NCBI GenBank assembly: GCA_012976225.1
Contig: JAAVVG010000017.1
Location: forward strand, 310,001 to 374,000
Source of the DNA: Golubevia sp. BC0850
Lineage: Eukaryota; Basidiomycota; Exobasidiomycetes; Golubeviales; Golubeviaceae
Reading direction: 5' to 3'
DNA: 64,000 bases
How positions within the stretch are numbered: position 1 is the stretch's first letter; each line of letters opens with the position of its first letter. Made by a program: the position numbers and the translations under genes. Under the pieces are notes generated by a model. It saw only the letters and a list, made by a program, of their open reading frames with translations, made no database searches and was not told where the DNA came from. Positions 1 through 10,221 of the stretch are shown here, in pieces.

Positions 1-486
1 GCAGGTAGCGCTCGTGCTCGTCTAGAATCAGTACCACTTTTGGAGCTCTCAACATCTTTAGCTTCAAAGGCTAGTGGAAAGCCAAGGTCGACGCCTCCAG
101 GTTCAGTAACTGTAGCCAGACCTCACAAGTCTTTTCCAGTGGGCCCCTCCTATCAGCACTCTTTCGCCAGCCCCCAAATGCGGTACGGAGATCGCTATGA
201 TCAATCACTTAGTGTCAGAGGGGATCAAGATGAGGAGAAGAGGCCGATGATGTCTTCTGGAGCAGGCTCTCCTGACCCAGAGAACAGCATTCCCTTCGCC
301 ATTCCATCTCCTCATCCACCCAGACCAACTAGCGAGCAGTGGCTTACTACGAGAGGGGTCTCTCTAGTCGATGAAGGTCCTGTTGCCTCCTCAGGCGGCG
401 TCGAACAAATCACCAGGGGAGCTAGAAGAATGTCAGCTCAACCTCCAATCTCTCCTCTAAGCACTGGTCATACTCGGAAAGGTTAA
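1..486 (+). CDS. 3' part of an unrecognised Ser/Pro-rich protein gene
   Basis: An open frame enters the window at base 1 without a start and ends at a TAA at 484-486. The visible 161 residues are rich in Ser, Pro, Gly and Arg, with blocks such as SIPFAIPSPHPPRP and PPISPLSTGHTRKG, and show no recognisable domain or membrane segment. The composition is typical of the disordered tail of a fungal regulatory or signalling protein, but that is only an impression. There is no visible intron in this part. The true start and any folded domain lie outside the window, so no function is proposed. Confidence 0.6.
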   Translation, partial: AGSARARLESVPLLELSTSLASKASGKPRSTPPGSVTVARPHKSFPVGPSYQHSFASPQMRYGDRYDQSLSVRGDQDEEKRPMMSSGAGSPDPENSIPFAIPSPHPPRPTSEQWLTTRGVSLVDEGPVASSGGVEQITRGARRMSAQPPISPLSTGHTRKG

Positions 487-1599
487 CCACAATGCATTGT
501 TGCAATGTTGGATTCTTGCATTCAAGCTGCTTTTAACTTCTCTTTGGCTCTCTCTAGGACGGTAGGAGATCAACTTGATACAAACCGGAACGTCTCTTCA
601 AGTTCAAATTGAGCGCAAGTCTCTATCGTCCCTTCTGCCTGCAAAACATCAAACAAAGTTAAACAAAGCAATATAAATTCATCGATCTCGATCAGTCAAC
701 CACCTCTTTGCCTGTCCCCAAATGCTCAGCCTCTACCCAAAGGATCTTAGGACAATCGACACTTCTCCCTTCTCAAATCTCTCTCTGCTATACCTATTTA
801 AGTCTTCTCTTTCTTGTTTTGTATTTAGTCATGTTCAATTTCTCTCTGGCTCCCTTTCTCTTGTTCCCCTTGCTGTGATAAGCTATTTTTGTGAAGACAC
901 CCCTGCAAATTCGTCAATCCCACCTGTCTCTCCAATTTGTTCCTGACCTCTGCTTTCAAACCGACTTTTCTCTTTGTTGCGCGTTGTTTGAAACACACCT
1001 GCCACAGAAGAATTGACTGAGATCGGAGTTCGCTCTGAGTCGGAGTTGAAAATCCAGAAAGCAAGATTTCTCGTTCGTGAATGCTTTCTTTTCTTCTTCT
1101 TCTTCTTCTCTCCTCCCATCAAGATCTCACTCTTATTCTTTCAGATTTCTGTGACTTTTAGAACAGACTTGTAGAAGAGCTCTGTCTTCAATCGTGGCCA
1201 GGTAGAGAGGTAAGTCGCACAGATTCTCTTCTCTTTTCTCCTCAGTTTGATTACTCATCTTTCTGCGACTCTGACCCATCCTTTCCACCTTTTCCAGATT
1301 CTAGGGGTATCTGTCAAACCTCTCTAACGAGTCTCAAACGTAGCAGTTCTGGCAATACCTCAAAATTACTTGAAGATCAGCGGCCGGATCCTCGCCAACT
1401 GCATAGTAGGTTCTAGTTGATAGACCTCTCTTGAAAAAGTAAGCATAAAAAATTCTTGACTAAATCTTACCAGCTCTTGATATACCTTTGAGCTTTTTGT
1501 TGATGTTCTTCTTCTTTCTCGTCATCTCTCTTTTGTCAAAATAGCCCTCGGTTGTCTTTGCCCCCCCCCGAGCAATCGTGGCTCAATCTCTTAGTCTGG
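487..1599. other. Intergenic region with probable 5' UTR intron(s) of the F-box gene
   Basis: No protein gene is supported here. The region is strongly pyrimidine-rich on the plus strand. A convincing intron lies at 1210-1297 (GTAAGT donor, polypyrimidine tract, CCAG acceptor). A second donor at 1439 (GTAAGC) is followed by a CTAAATC-like branch motif and possible acceptors at 1473 and 1544. These would be spliced leader introns of the F-box gene that starts at 1600. A poly-C run lies at 1561-1569. Confidence 0.4.
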
Positions 1600-2742
1600 A
1601 TGGATACCTCGAATTTCTCTCAAATGAACATCAACGACATCTTGCTGCCAGAGAATCACCTCCTCACTTTCAAACTTCTGGATTGGAAAGAGATCGCCAC
1701 ACTCAGAGAGGTCTGCAAAAGATGGAACAAAATTATTGATAAGAACAAGTACTTTTGGAGGATCTTGAGACTTTCTGGACTTAGTCCTCAAGATCTCCAA
1801 TCCGTTTTCAATCAATTCGATGCGAAGAGTGGCTCGACTTTGGAAGAAGTTTTTATGATAATCAATCCAGAAGTGGTGGCAGATTCAGAGTTTCGTCCTC
1901 TTATCGAATCGATCAAGAAGTCCAAGAACACTCTTTCAATCCTAGCTATCGAGTCAACAGACTGCCCAGACGAAGCTCTTCAGTTCAACACGATTTCGCT
2001 GCTCCTGGAGTCTCCAAAAATCGTCGACTTTAGATTGATGACTGAATCTTCCAACCGAGTCCACCTTTCAAGAGCTTCGAATCTGGACTCTCTCAGAGTA
2101 CTGTGGCTCCCTTCTCTCTGGCAGCTCCATGAGACTCACCCGAGTCTCTTCAAAACGCTCACCTCTCTGCAAGTGCTAGGGGTGCGTTATAGCCATTCGA
2201 AGTGGAGAAGGATCCTCACCCATTCTTCCCAATCCCTCAAACATCTCGGTGTCAGAATGGAAAAGGCAGAGAAACTTTTCCCGCTTCAACTCCCAAGTTT
2301 AGAGGTTCTGGAGCTGGAAGTCACTTCAGAGAATGGATACGAGTTCCCGACCTGGATGCTGGTCAAGCCAACGCTGAAGCTCACACCTCTCAGTTTAATC
2401 AACAACATACCTCCAATTTCAGAACTCTGGGTCACGCAAGCAACTGATCTGCATTTCTACTTAGAGCAGTGTCCCCAAGTACAAGTTCTGAGATTAGAAG
2501 TGACATCTGATAAGACAGGAGACGGGGCTTACATTGATGATGAATTGTTAGGATTCCTGAGTAAAAGGGGAATTCAAGTAGAGAACGAAGAAAGTGTTCA
2601 AGGTGTAAAGATAGAGCCTTTGAAGAAAGTCATCATACCCTTTCAAATGTTTCACTCGCCAACGTTGCTCGAGTGCAATTGGCTAGTAGGAGAGTCAGTG
2701 GTAGATTCAGCGTCGGAACCACCTTGGGAGGTCGTCGTATGA
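1600..2742 (+). CDS. F-box protein with leucine-rich C-terminal part
   Basis: Single-exon gene of 380 codons from the ATG at 1600. Residues about 10-55 form an F-box: ILLPENHLLTFKLLDWKEIA, followed by LREVCKRWNKII and YFWRIL, the usual Leu-Pro...Cys-Lys-x-Trp...Trp pattern that binds Skp1. The rest is Leu/Ser-rich with spaced LxxL segments (SLRVLWLPSL, LQVLGVRY, LEVLELEV), resembling degenerate leucine-rich repeats that would recruit a substrate to an SCF ubiquitin ligase. The frame is open a little upstream of 1600 but has no ATG there. The gene at 50278-51475 has the same layout, so the two may be members of one expanded family. The substrate cannot be inferred. Confidence 0.75.
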   Translation: MDTSNFSQMNINDILLPENHLLTFKLLDWKEIATLREVCKRWNKIIDKNKYFWRILRLSGLSPQDLQSVFNQFDAKSGSTLEEVFMIINPEVVADSEFRPLIESIKKSKNTLSILAIESTDCPDEALQFNTISLLLESPKIVDFRLMTESSNRVHLSRASNLDSLRVLWLPSLWQLHETHPSLFKTLTSLQVLGVRYSHSKWRRILTHSSQSLKHLGVRMEKAEKLFPLQLPSLEVLELEVTSENGYEFPTWMLVKPTLKLTPLSLINNIPPISELWVTQATDLHFYLEQCPQVQVLRLEVTSDKTGDGAYIDDELLGFLSKRGIQVENEESVQGVKIEPLKKVIIPFQMFHSPTLLECNWLVGESVVDSASEPPWEVVV

Positions 2743-3163
2743 TACTTTTCGTGAGTCCGTTGCCTTGGAGACGCTTGAACGTGTGAGGTTCCAGCTGATG
2801 AGTTCTCTTCCGTCTCTCTTTGCTCTCTCTGCTTCTCTCTACTGCAGCCCTGTTAGATCAATGACTTCGACAGTCAACCAGTCAAGCCTCCCTCAATATC
2901 TCATCCCACGATCACAATGTTTCCTTTAGTCCAGCAGTCGTCCTACTTCCCAAAACCAAAATCCTCACAGATCACCATTGTAACCTTTAATCAGCAGCCA
3001 GAATCGTTTTCTTTTTTTTTAGGGCGACGCGTGCAATTTGCTTCATTCGCGAACTCTTTCTTCTTTTCTTCCTTCTTACCACACGTTCCGTTTTCAAACA
3101 GACTCAACTAGGCACTTTAAATTCAACCTCAATCTCTCAATCTCTACCTTTGCACTTCTCAAG
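2743..3163. other. Short intergenic region, promoter of the next gene
   Basis: 421 bp between two plus-strand genes. It contains a T-run at 3010-3020 and CT-rich tracts just before the ATG at 3164, as seen upstream of many fungal genes. No other feature seen. Confidence 0.35.
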
Positions 3164-4090
3164 ATGACACAGGTAGTATTCACTGTTCTAGTCAAAGATG
3201 GAGTCGCGTCAGACAGAATCCAGACAATCGCTGTCTGTTCCAACAAGAGACGCGCGAATGCTCTAGCAAAGGAAAATATGGATGCTCTAAGTAATGAATA
3301 TGGAGATTGTTGCGAGAACAATGGTGCTATCTGAGTTCGCACTCCGAGAAGGAACTGCAACTTTGCAGGAAGAGTCTCGTTTCGACTTCTGACCATCGGC
3401 TCTTCCTCTCCTCCTTCTCTTTCTACTCCACCCCTTCACAATTCAAATCATAGTGATCGCGAAGCTTTCTCTGCTACCGGGTTATACAATGCACGTTACC
3501 TCAACATCGTCCCTCTAAAGAGGCACAAGCAATTCCTCGTTCAATGCTGGGTAGAGGAGAAGGAGCTCTCGAAGATTAAATTTGAGAATGACATGAAGCT
3601 AGATGAAGATGTGGGAAAGAATTCGAAAGAGTTCGAGGAAGAAATAGAGAGAAGAAAGATCGGTTTAGGCGGAGCTCAAGATGAAGACTCTGAATCTGCC
3701 GCATTAAAGAAGAACAAGTCTAAGGTTCTCACCATTATGTCAACAGCAGGTAAAGGAAAGCCTACCATCGAGTCCATTCACAGCTCCAAAGAATCTGCTA
3801 ACACTCAAGCCAAAACTCTTCTCAAGGAAGCCTTCCTCGCAAGTCAGAAGAAGAATCCATCACCTCGAGATGCATTCAACATTCAAAGCTCCGAATCAGC
3901 CAAAAGTCTATTTATTGGAACGTTCAAGTACTACTCTGAAGACGTTGTGAAGACTCCTGGCTCAAGCGTCGAGATCAAGGTGGTCGAGAATGACTTCTAC
4001 GGGGAGGGAGAAGGTGCTGCGAAGAAAGCACCGGCCAAGAAGAGACAAATGATCTGGGTTCCAGCTACAAGCGTCAAGAGAGCCAAGTAA
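3164..4090 (+). CDS. Unrecognised basic protein; frame interrupted by one TGA or a 45-nt intron
   Basis: The frame starting MTQVVFTVLVKDGVASDRIQ at 3164 runs to a TGA at 3332-3334. It then continues in the same frame without any other stop to TAA at 4088-4090 and ends in a Lys-rich tail (KKAPAKKRQMIWVPATSVKR). Coding character persists on both sides of the TGA (VRTPRRNCNFAGRVSF follows it at once). A GT...AG segment at 3324-3368, 45 nt long with a TTTGCAG acceptor, would remove the TGA and keep the frame, giving 293 residues. The alternatives are a nonsense mutation, a sequence error or stop readthrough. Central residues are charged and helix-prone (KNSKEFEEEIERRK). I do not recognise the family, so no function is given. 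Confidence 0.55.
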
Positions 4091-4548
4091 AGATGAGTGG
4101 TCTGTAATAGTCTCCAGCCTGTCGTTGCAGAGCCTGAGGCCCGTCTCACTCCCGCCTGCTATCTCACTGAGCTGACTTATTTCATGTCTTTCATCTCTAT
4201 TTGAAGGTTTCACAGCTCATCTCTGGCCTGAATTGTTTATGCGCCCTCGAGTATCTATTAAAGTCTCCTCTCAGTCATTTCTTCTCTCTTTGAAGGAAAG
4301 CGTGTCTTCTTCCTCTGTGAACGTTTCTCTTGTCTTTTCTCGGTAGAACTCAAATAAGATCGATAATCTTATAAGTTCTTTTTCTTTCTTTCTTTTATCC
4401 GCTCTTCTAGCCTAAGATTGACTCTCTTCCGATCAGCATCTGAGACATGAAGCTTCGACCATCCCAATCCAGACCAGACTGACTACACAAAGATAAGCTC
4501 AGGACCAGACGGGATACAAGTACAACAAGTGCTACAAGTGCTACACCT
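4091..4548. other. Intergenic region between convergent genes
   Basis: 458 bp between the 3' ends of two convergent genes. It contains T-rich runs near 4370-4395. I see no gene, repeat or structured element. Confidence 0.4.
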
Positions 4549-6669
4549 TCACATCCTGTCCACCCGTTCCTCGTCGTCCTGACCCAATACGACCAAAGTC
4601 GTACATTCAAATTCTCCTTCACACCTTCCATTTTCCTTGGATTTAGACCTCGGCCCGAAAGAGGTGCTACTCTTCTCCTTGAATCTCTCCACGGTTCTCA
4701 AGAATGACAATCTGAAAGAAGAGTTGCTCATAGATCGAGATTCGAAGAAAGTTTGATAGGTTCTAGTCAGAACTAGCAGGAACGAGAGCCCTCCAAAGAC
4801 GACAGAGTTCCAAGCTGCGAGATGGAAAAAGGAATTCAGAAAGTTGGCATGGGGATACTTCTGATCCTTGACTACTCACTTGCCAAAAGATGATAGACCC
4901 TGACAGTGAATAGCGACAAGAAGTCAGAGTATGTAAGCAGAAAAGGTTTTCGAGGTAGAATTCTGACTCACTCGTGATACGTCGTCATCGCTTTCGGACC
5001 TTCGAGTGAGCTCTCATAGCAGCGAGCGGCGATGTAAATAGTGTTTCCATTGAAAATTACTGCGGCGAGGTTGATGCACAAGCTCAAGGTGAGAATCGTA
5101 GAGAGAGCCTCCCGCAAAATCTTAGACCGTTGCTCCGGGGAGTCAGCATTTGACAATTGAGGCTGGGGCTGCCGAACGGGGGGAAAGAAGGTGGATTCAA
5201 CCGCTCTGTGAGTAGTGAGAATGAGACCAAAGGAAGAGCCGAGCAGGTCAGCTTTCACCTGGAGAGAAATCTCAGTCAACTTCTTTCTTGCAAACCTTGC
5301 TTCTTCAGCAGCTCCAGCCATTTCGGAAGCCTGATCCCTAACCGAAGTCCAGACCGCAACTCTATGTTCCATATCAGTGATGTTGACGGTTGTCGGAACT
5401 CGAAATCTTCCAAACAGAAGTTCCGTCTCTTGGATTTGTGATCGTAAAGTCCAAACCAAATAGACTGCAGCTCCTGTATAGGTGACCAAAAGGCTCAGAG
5501 TTGCGAAAGTGAGGAAGAAGAATCCTATAGAGAAGCGGAAATAAGCTTCAGCAACTCCTTTCCAGATTTCCAAAGCTTCTGTGTTTTGCGACGAAGTAGT
5601 AGGAGCCAAGGGGTCTTGAGAAAGTAGGTCGCTATTCAGAGATTCCCATCGATCCCACGTTTTGCCTGCGAGTAGAGACAAACAAAAAAAAAACAAGAAA
5701 GTAGAACCCAAGCAGGAAACGAAAAGTGAGTGGGAGTCGATTTTTCTGTCTCCTCAAGCGCACTTCTATATCCCACGCCCCTCCCTCTCTTTTGATCGCC
5801 ACTTACTGTAAGCCACCCCTCCCAGCACCCCCCCAATCACCATTCCCGAACAGATAGCAATTGGGAATCCTATCACCAACACGTTGACAACGAAGGGCGA
5901 AGGGATCAAACGCTTCACACTAAATCTCCCTCTTTCCTTTTCAGATCGAAGTAGTATACCTGGAGAGATGTAGAGAGTACCGATCGCACCCGTCCACTTC
6001 AGAGAATCGAAAGAAAGAGAGAGGAGAGAGAAACCGTCTGCCATGTCAGAGGACTGCCGAAAGAAATTCCTTTCGATGAACCTTGACTCACTGCTCCCAG
6101 CCAGCACAAAGACCAAACTGGTACCATAATGTAGCCTCTCAATTTACCAGATGTTTGTCTTTCATCGATAGCTCTAGAATAGTAGGTATATCCTATCCAG
6201 AAAAGAAAGAAAAGGCCTTCTACGAAAATGAATGAGGTTGTTGAGTTTGGTATGAGGTAAAGCTTTGATGAAGATGAGGTTCGTTGGTTACGGAACAGCC
6301 ACCACCTTCCCTGAAGAAATCTGTGTAAAGAATGAGAAATTTTAGAGGGCAATTCCAAGAGGCCGGTGATGAGAGAGCGAGCAAAGGTGACTCACGATCT
6401 TAAAATTATCAGTCCTCCCCAAATTAACATCAACGACATGAAGAAAGTGCAAAAATAATTCTGATAATTGAAAGATTCCGGGAGCTTCAAAATAAAGAAC
6501 GCTTCTAGAAACTCCTGAAGCTCTGCGAGAAAGGGGGTTGGTGCATGGTCAGAAAATCCTCTCGATCGCCATCATTCAAGCTACCTCTATACGACCACTC
6601 ACCTTCGGTAGGTCTATCTGTAAATTCGGGAAGCTTCAATCTATCAATCCCCCAATTATGCGGCTTCAT
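4549..6669 (-). CDS. Multi-pass (about seven-helix) membrane protein, unrecognised
   Basis: The gene starts with ATG at 6667-6669 (MKPHNWGIDRLKLPEFTD). Exons run leftward through GTGAGT/GTAAGT introns to a TGA at 4549-4551. Hydrophobic segments in order include FCTFFMSLMLIWGGLIIL, FIFVEGLFFLFWIGYTYY, MVPVWSLCWLGA, VVNVLVIGFPIAICSG, FFFLTFATLSLLVTYTGAAV, LSLCINLAAVIF and, in the last part, FHLAAWNSVVFGGLSFLLVL. That makes about seven passes with a polar Ser/Lys-rich cytoplasmic tail. The topology recalls fungal receptor-like or DUF-type 7TM proteins, but no diagnostic motif is seen. The joins around 4880-4970 cannot be settled: the natural donor after TTYHE is in phase 2, while the following short exon and the seventh helix need another phase. 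Overall gene extent is firm; the C-terminal exon structure is not. Confidence 0.6.
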
Positions 6670-6991
6670 TGACGTTGGGAATTGAGTGTCTCAGTGTCTC
6701 TGTCTTAAATCTTAGAGAGGAGAAGAAACGGACGGAGAATACTTTTGAATGATTCTCTTTAAGTAGTCGAATCCAAGGACAGGCTCTCAAATTATCAAGC
6801 CAGGGCGATCTTCGCCCCGTTAGCGGCTTTGAAGCCTTATCCTAGTTCTGGGTCAAGCCCCTCCGTTTAGGGGTGGGAGATTTGTTTGTCAACCTTTGCT
6901 CCTCTCACTCTCTATGTAACCATCTTGACATCAAAAAAAACGGAATTAAAGCAGCTATAAATACAATTAAACATTAATGGACCTCACCACC
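6670..6991. other. Intergenic region with a cluster of short hairpins
   Basis: 322 bp between two minus-strand genes. Three short perfect hairpins lie close together: GGGCGA/TCGCCC at 6803-6817, GGCTT/AAGCC at 6824-6835 and CCCCT/AGGGG at 6858-6873. They sit in otherwise AT-rich sequence. I could not fold them into a tRNA cloverleaf. They could be part of a transcript end or a small structured RNA. Confidence 0.3.
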
Positions 6992-8098
6992 TCACCTTCC
7001 ATCCTCAGCTTCCCTCTCTTCTCCAATCCTAGCATCTTCGTGTCCTTCCTGTCCTACGGTTCCACCTCCTCCGAGAGGCTGAGAGTACTTTTTGATCCTG
7101 CGAAAGAGAGAACAGGAAATACAAAGGAGAGTCGGATCGACGAGATCAATCAAGAATCGAGAATTGATTGTTAAATTCTGGAAGGGAAAAGATGAAAGGC
7201 GAAGGTCGGAACTTACCATTCTTCATCCTCCCATACAGGCCTTGTACCACCAGCCTGAGCAGTCTTGAGAGGTCGAGCGAAGTTGACATTGATGATTTTC
7301 TAAGAAATGGTTGGAAAGAAAGAGAGAGGGGGGGGGGGAAGTGGCGTCAAAAGAACAGATCGGACAATGACCTCGGATTGAGATTGCATCTTCTAGCAAA
7401 GCTGGCTAGGTTCTGAATCAAAAGAAAAAAGGTTGTGTTCTCTCTCAAGGGGATATACGACCCGATTCGCTAGAAAAAGAGGAACAGCCAGAGAGATCTA
7501 ACGATTCTCAAGACAAAATGACCATCTCCCCCTGTTCTGATCTCTCTTTCCCTTGCATCTATGCAACCTTGACTTTTGAGGAAGAGCTTCTGTTTGTACT
7601 TCGATCCCTTCCGGCCCTCCGAATAGATATATCCAACCCAAAGTTCACCCACCACGAAACCCTTCCAAAAGTTCAAGAATACTCACCCCTCCCAGCTCAT
7701 TCAAATGCATGTTATCGATGCAATCCTCAGCCTCATCAATCGTGCTATAGACCACAAATCCAAAATTCCTATGCTTGGCCTCTGTGAAGATGGGGGTGGA
7801 GGAGAGGTTAGCGAATTTCTGGGATGGATTGAAGGTGCTCTGAGGAATCAGTCCTCACTATTCTCAAAGTCTCTAGGGATGTTGACCTCTAGAATGTCAC
7901 CGAAAGTAGAGAAAGCAGATACCAGATAAGCTTCATCTGCGTTGTCTGGGATTCCACCTAGAGTGAAGGAGGGAGAGAAAGAGAGCAGCAGGTAGAAGGT
8001 CAGATGCGATTCCCCAACCTTCTTCGAGTGCACTCCTTTGTTAAAGTGATGCGATTGAGCTTACCAATGTAGACAGTTTTCTTTAATCGATCCGCCAT
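6992..8098 (-). CDS. Stand-alone RRM protein of the Cyp33 (PPIE) RRM type
   Basis: Five exons (8098-8065, 7957-7859, 7781-7687, 7299-7217, 7097-6992) give 138 residues with all phases consistent. The protein begins MADRLKKTVYIGGIPDNADE (RNP2 = VYIGGI), followed by AFSTFGDILEVNIPRDFEN and then RNP1 HRNFGFVVY. It continues with EAEDCIDNMHLNELGGKIIN, VNFARPLK and RPVWEDEEW. This is the pattern of the N-terminal RRM of cyclophilin-33, including the Arg-Pro-Val-Trp tail. In that family the RRM is followed by a peptidyl-prolyl isomerase domain. Here the protein stops after a Gly/Glu-rich tail (TVGQEGHEDARIGEEREAED), so no isomerase is encoded. A nuclear, spliceosome-associated or chromatin-associated RNA-binding role is inferred from the family. 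Confidence 0.8.
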
Positions 8099-8179
8099 GT
8101 TTGGGGGTGACACCGGTGATTGACAGTCTTGCCCAGACTACCACCAACCCAAGCGCCACGTGTTGCATGTAGTGATGTT

Positions 8180-8205
8180 GTTCGAATTGAATTGAATTGA
8201 ATGAA
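8180..8205. repeat. GAATT-type microsatellite
   Basis: A short run of GAATT units (GAATTGAATTGAATTGAAT) upstream of the RRM gene. It lies in the roughly 300-bp gap between that gene and the retroelement fossil, which otherwise holds nothing recognisable. Confidence 0.5.
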
Positions 8206-8396
8206 TAATTGGGTCAAGGCTCTCTTGGGGTGCAGAAAAAGACACATCGTAAGGACAAAAGGAAAAGAAAAGAAGGGAAAGAGAGAAGCACAGAAAAACA
8301 ATAGGAAGGGCCAGACAAAAAACAGGGAGGCGATAATTCAAAAAAATAATCGAGAGGTGTCACTGCCTTCTTTCCACTTTTGATCCCTGTATCTTG

Positions 8397-10221
8397 TCAT
8401 TCCGTTTCCGGCTGTTCTTTGATTTGGCGACGGCAGTGAGCTGTTGTTGGGGAAACACTGAATCTGAAGGGGACTTGCCCAGCTCCCTTCTTTGCTAATC
8501 TCATGACAGCTGCGTTGTCCGTGAAGAGGTAGATGTGGTAGATGGCTTTCGAGGTTGCAGCATAGTTGATAACTGCTTTGAGTCCTTCGCTGAGTCCAAT
8601 TGCTTCCGCATCGAAGACTTCAGCTCGGTTTGAACCTAGTGAGATGCATTCTGAGTGGACCTCTCCCTGTCCTCTGTAGACACACCAACCAGCTCCGACT
8701 CCCATCCTTCCCCGAGACGGTTTCTCGCCAGTTCTGAGTCCTTCTTGGCTTCTAAGTTCTCTTCTAGAGCCATCCGAGTAGACTAAGAGGTTGTTGCTGG
8801 ATCGTCGTAAGACATTGGCCTTGTTGATGTGGTCTTCGGCAGCTGTTGAAGATCTTGATTTCCCCACTTCTCCTTTGTGGACTTGAGGAGAGAGTGAGAG
8901 CGGATGTACCTCTTTTAGATGACAGGCAATCTCAGGTCCGATGAGGTTGCTGTGAGCTCCCCCATGCAACAAAGCTTCTTTGAAGGACATTCTTTTGACA
9001 TTCTTAGGCGAGAAACCGACTTTGACAGAAGGAATACTGGTTCTTGTTCCAACACATTTGATACAGGGCTTCCTGGAACCATTTTTGATCTTTTTGATGA
9101 GCTCTTCGTCTTCTGGCCTCCTCTTGAATTGTCCAGTTTGAAGGCTTTGAGCTAGACGACACTGAGCAGGACGTAGACCGAGTTGAGCGTTCTCTCTTAG
9201 GACCCTTTCCACTAGATTACGACGATCTTTGCATGGATGAACTCCTTTGTTGCAAGCTAAGCAAGGACTGTAATTGACTGAATGGACTCTCCAACCAGTC
9301 TCGGGAGAACCTCTGACAAAGTCTGAAGCCAATGATAGAACTTGATTCCAAGTAACATTTTCTTTGATCATCTAGCTTTACGAAAGTAGTTGCTGAGCTC
9401 CTTCTTGATGTTGAAAGGGAACTTATCCATAAAATGGTGAGTTCTGGATGATCCCTGATGTCCAGGTTCATTCGTTCCGACAATCCGTTCAAGAAGTTGC
9501 GAGAGCGAACGATCCATTGTTCGACATGAGTTTGTGAACCTGACTTTGGAAAGTCATGGTGGAACTCGCGACGAAGGTCTTGAGAAGCTGAGTCACCGAG
9601 GAATTCCTTCTCCAAGTCGTGCAGGAAAGAGTCCACATCGAAAGGAAGACTGCCTGCCTTGTCTAGACCTGTTTCGGTAGCCAGGTCTTGACGCTCCTTG
9701 AGCTTCATTCTGAGAATGGAAGAGGCTCCAGAGCTAGTTGGAATTGCTCTTTGAACGAGAACCATTTTCATTTCTGGATCGGTGATTTTGAAAGCTTTGA
9801 AGATGAGCTCCAAATCCGAACGCCAATCCTTGTATTGCTGAGCAGCTTGAGGACTTCCGATGGTGGTAGGCATAGTCCTGATAGATACTGAAGATGGAAG
9901 TCCTTTGACTTTCTCGTTACGGAGAGTGTTGAGTTCCTCTTTCAGTTCTCTGATCCTGTCCATAACTTGACTGAGACTGTCCACACCTTGACTGAGAATG
10001 CCATTGATTCTGCCGACCTTCTCCTGGAGAGCTTGGAGTCGCTGCAGTTGAACATGATACCAACCGGCTTGGTTCCTTCCATCTTGCCCCTGGGTTTCTT
10101 GCTCGTCACGAGCTCCAGCTCGATGAGATTCTCCTGCTTGAGCGGCATATTGACCATCATGGCCTGGTTGGGTGGGGCGCATGAGGTTCAGAACGTCGTT
10201 CGGATTGATTGGAATAGTCAT
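8397..10221 (-). mobile_element. Retroelement fossil: gag-like region plus RNase H-like region
   Basis: Two retroelement-type coding blocks lie head to tail on the minus strand. The first (about 10221-9370) resembles a retrotransposon gag: a polar N-terminus, a coiled-coil-like stretch (MDRIRELKEELNTLRNEK) and a capsid-like core with YKDWRSDLELIFKAF and LVQRAIP. The second (about 9371-8397) has Cys-rich motifs and then an RNase HI-like core (LLVYSDGS, AEVFDAEAIGLSEGL, YLFTDN), in the style of Tad/I-type non-LTR elements. No reverse transcriptase, integrase or flanking long repeat is seen between or around them. It is broken and heavily reduced, with at least one large part missing, so it is a remnant rather than a whole element. 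The age cannot be measured from one copy, but the loss of most parts suggests it is not recent. Confidence 0.6.

Noticed and set aside
4880-4900. A 19-nt intron in the seven-helix protein gene
   Set aside because: GTGAGT...CAG fits and gives a pleasing local protein join, but the preceding exon is then out of phase, so the case is not consistent.
6790-6880. A tRNA gene in the hairpin cluster
   Set aside because: No acceptable A and B boxes or cloverleaf could be arranged on either strand.
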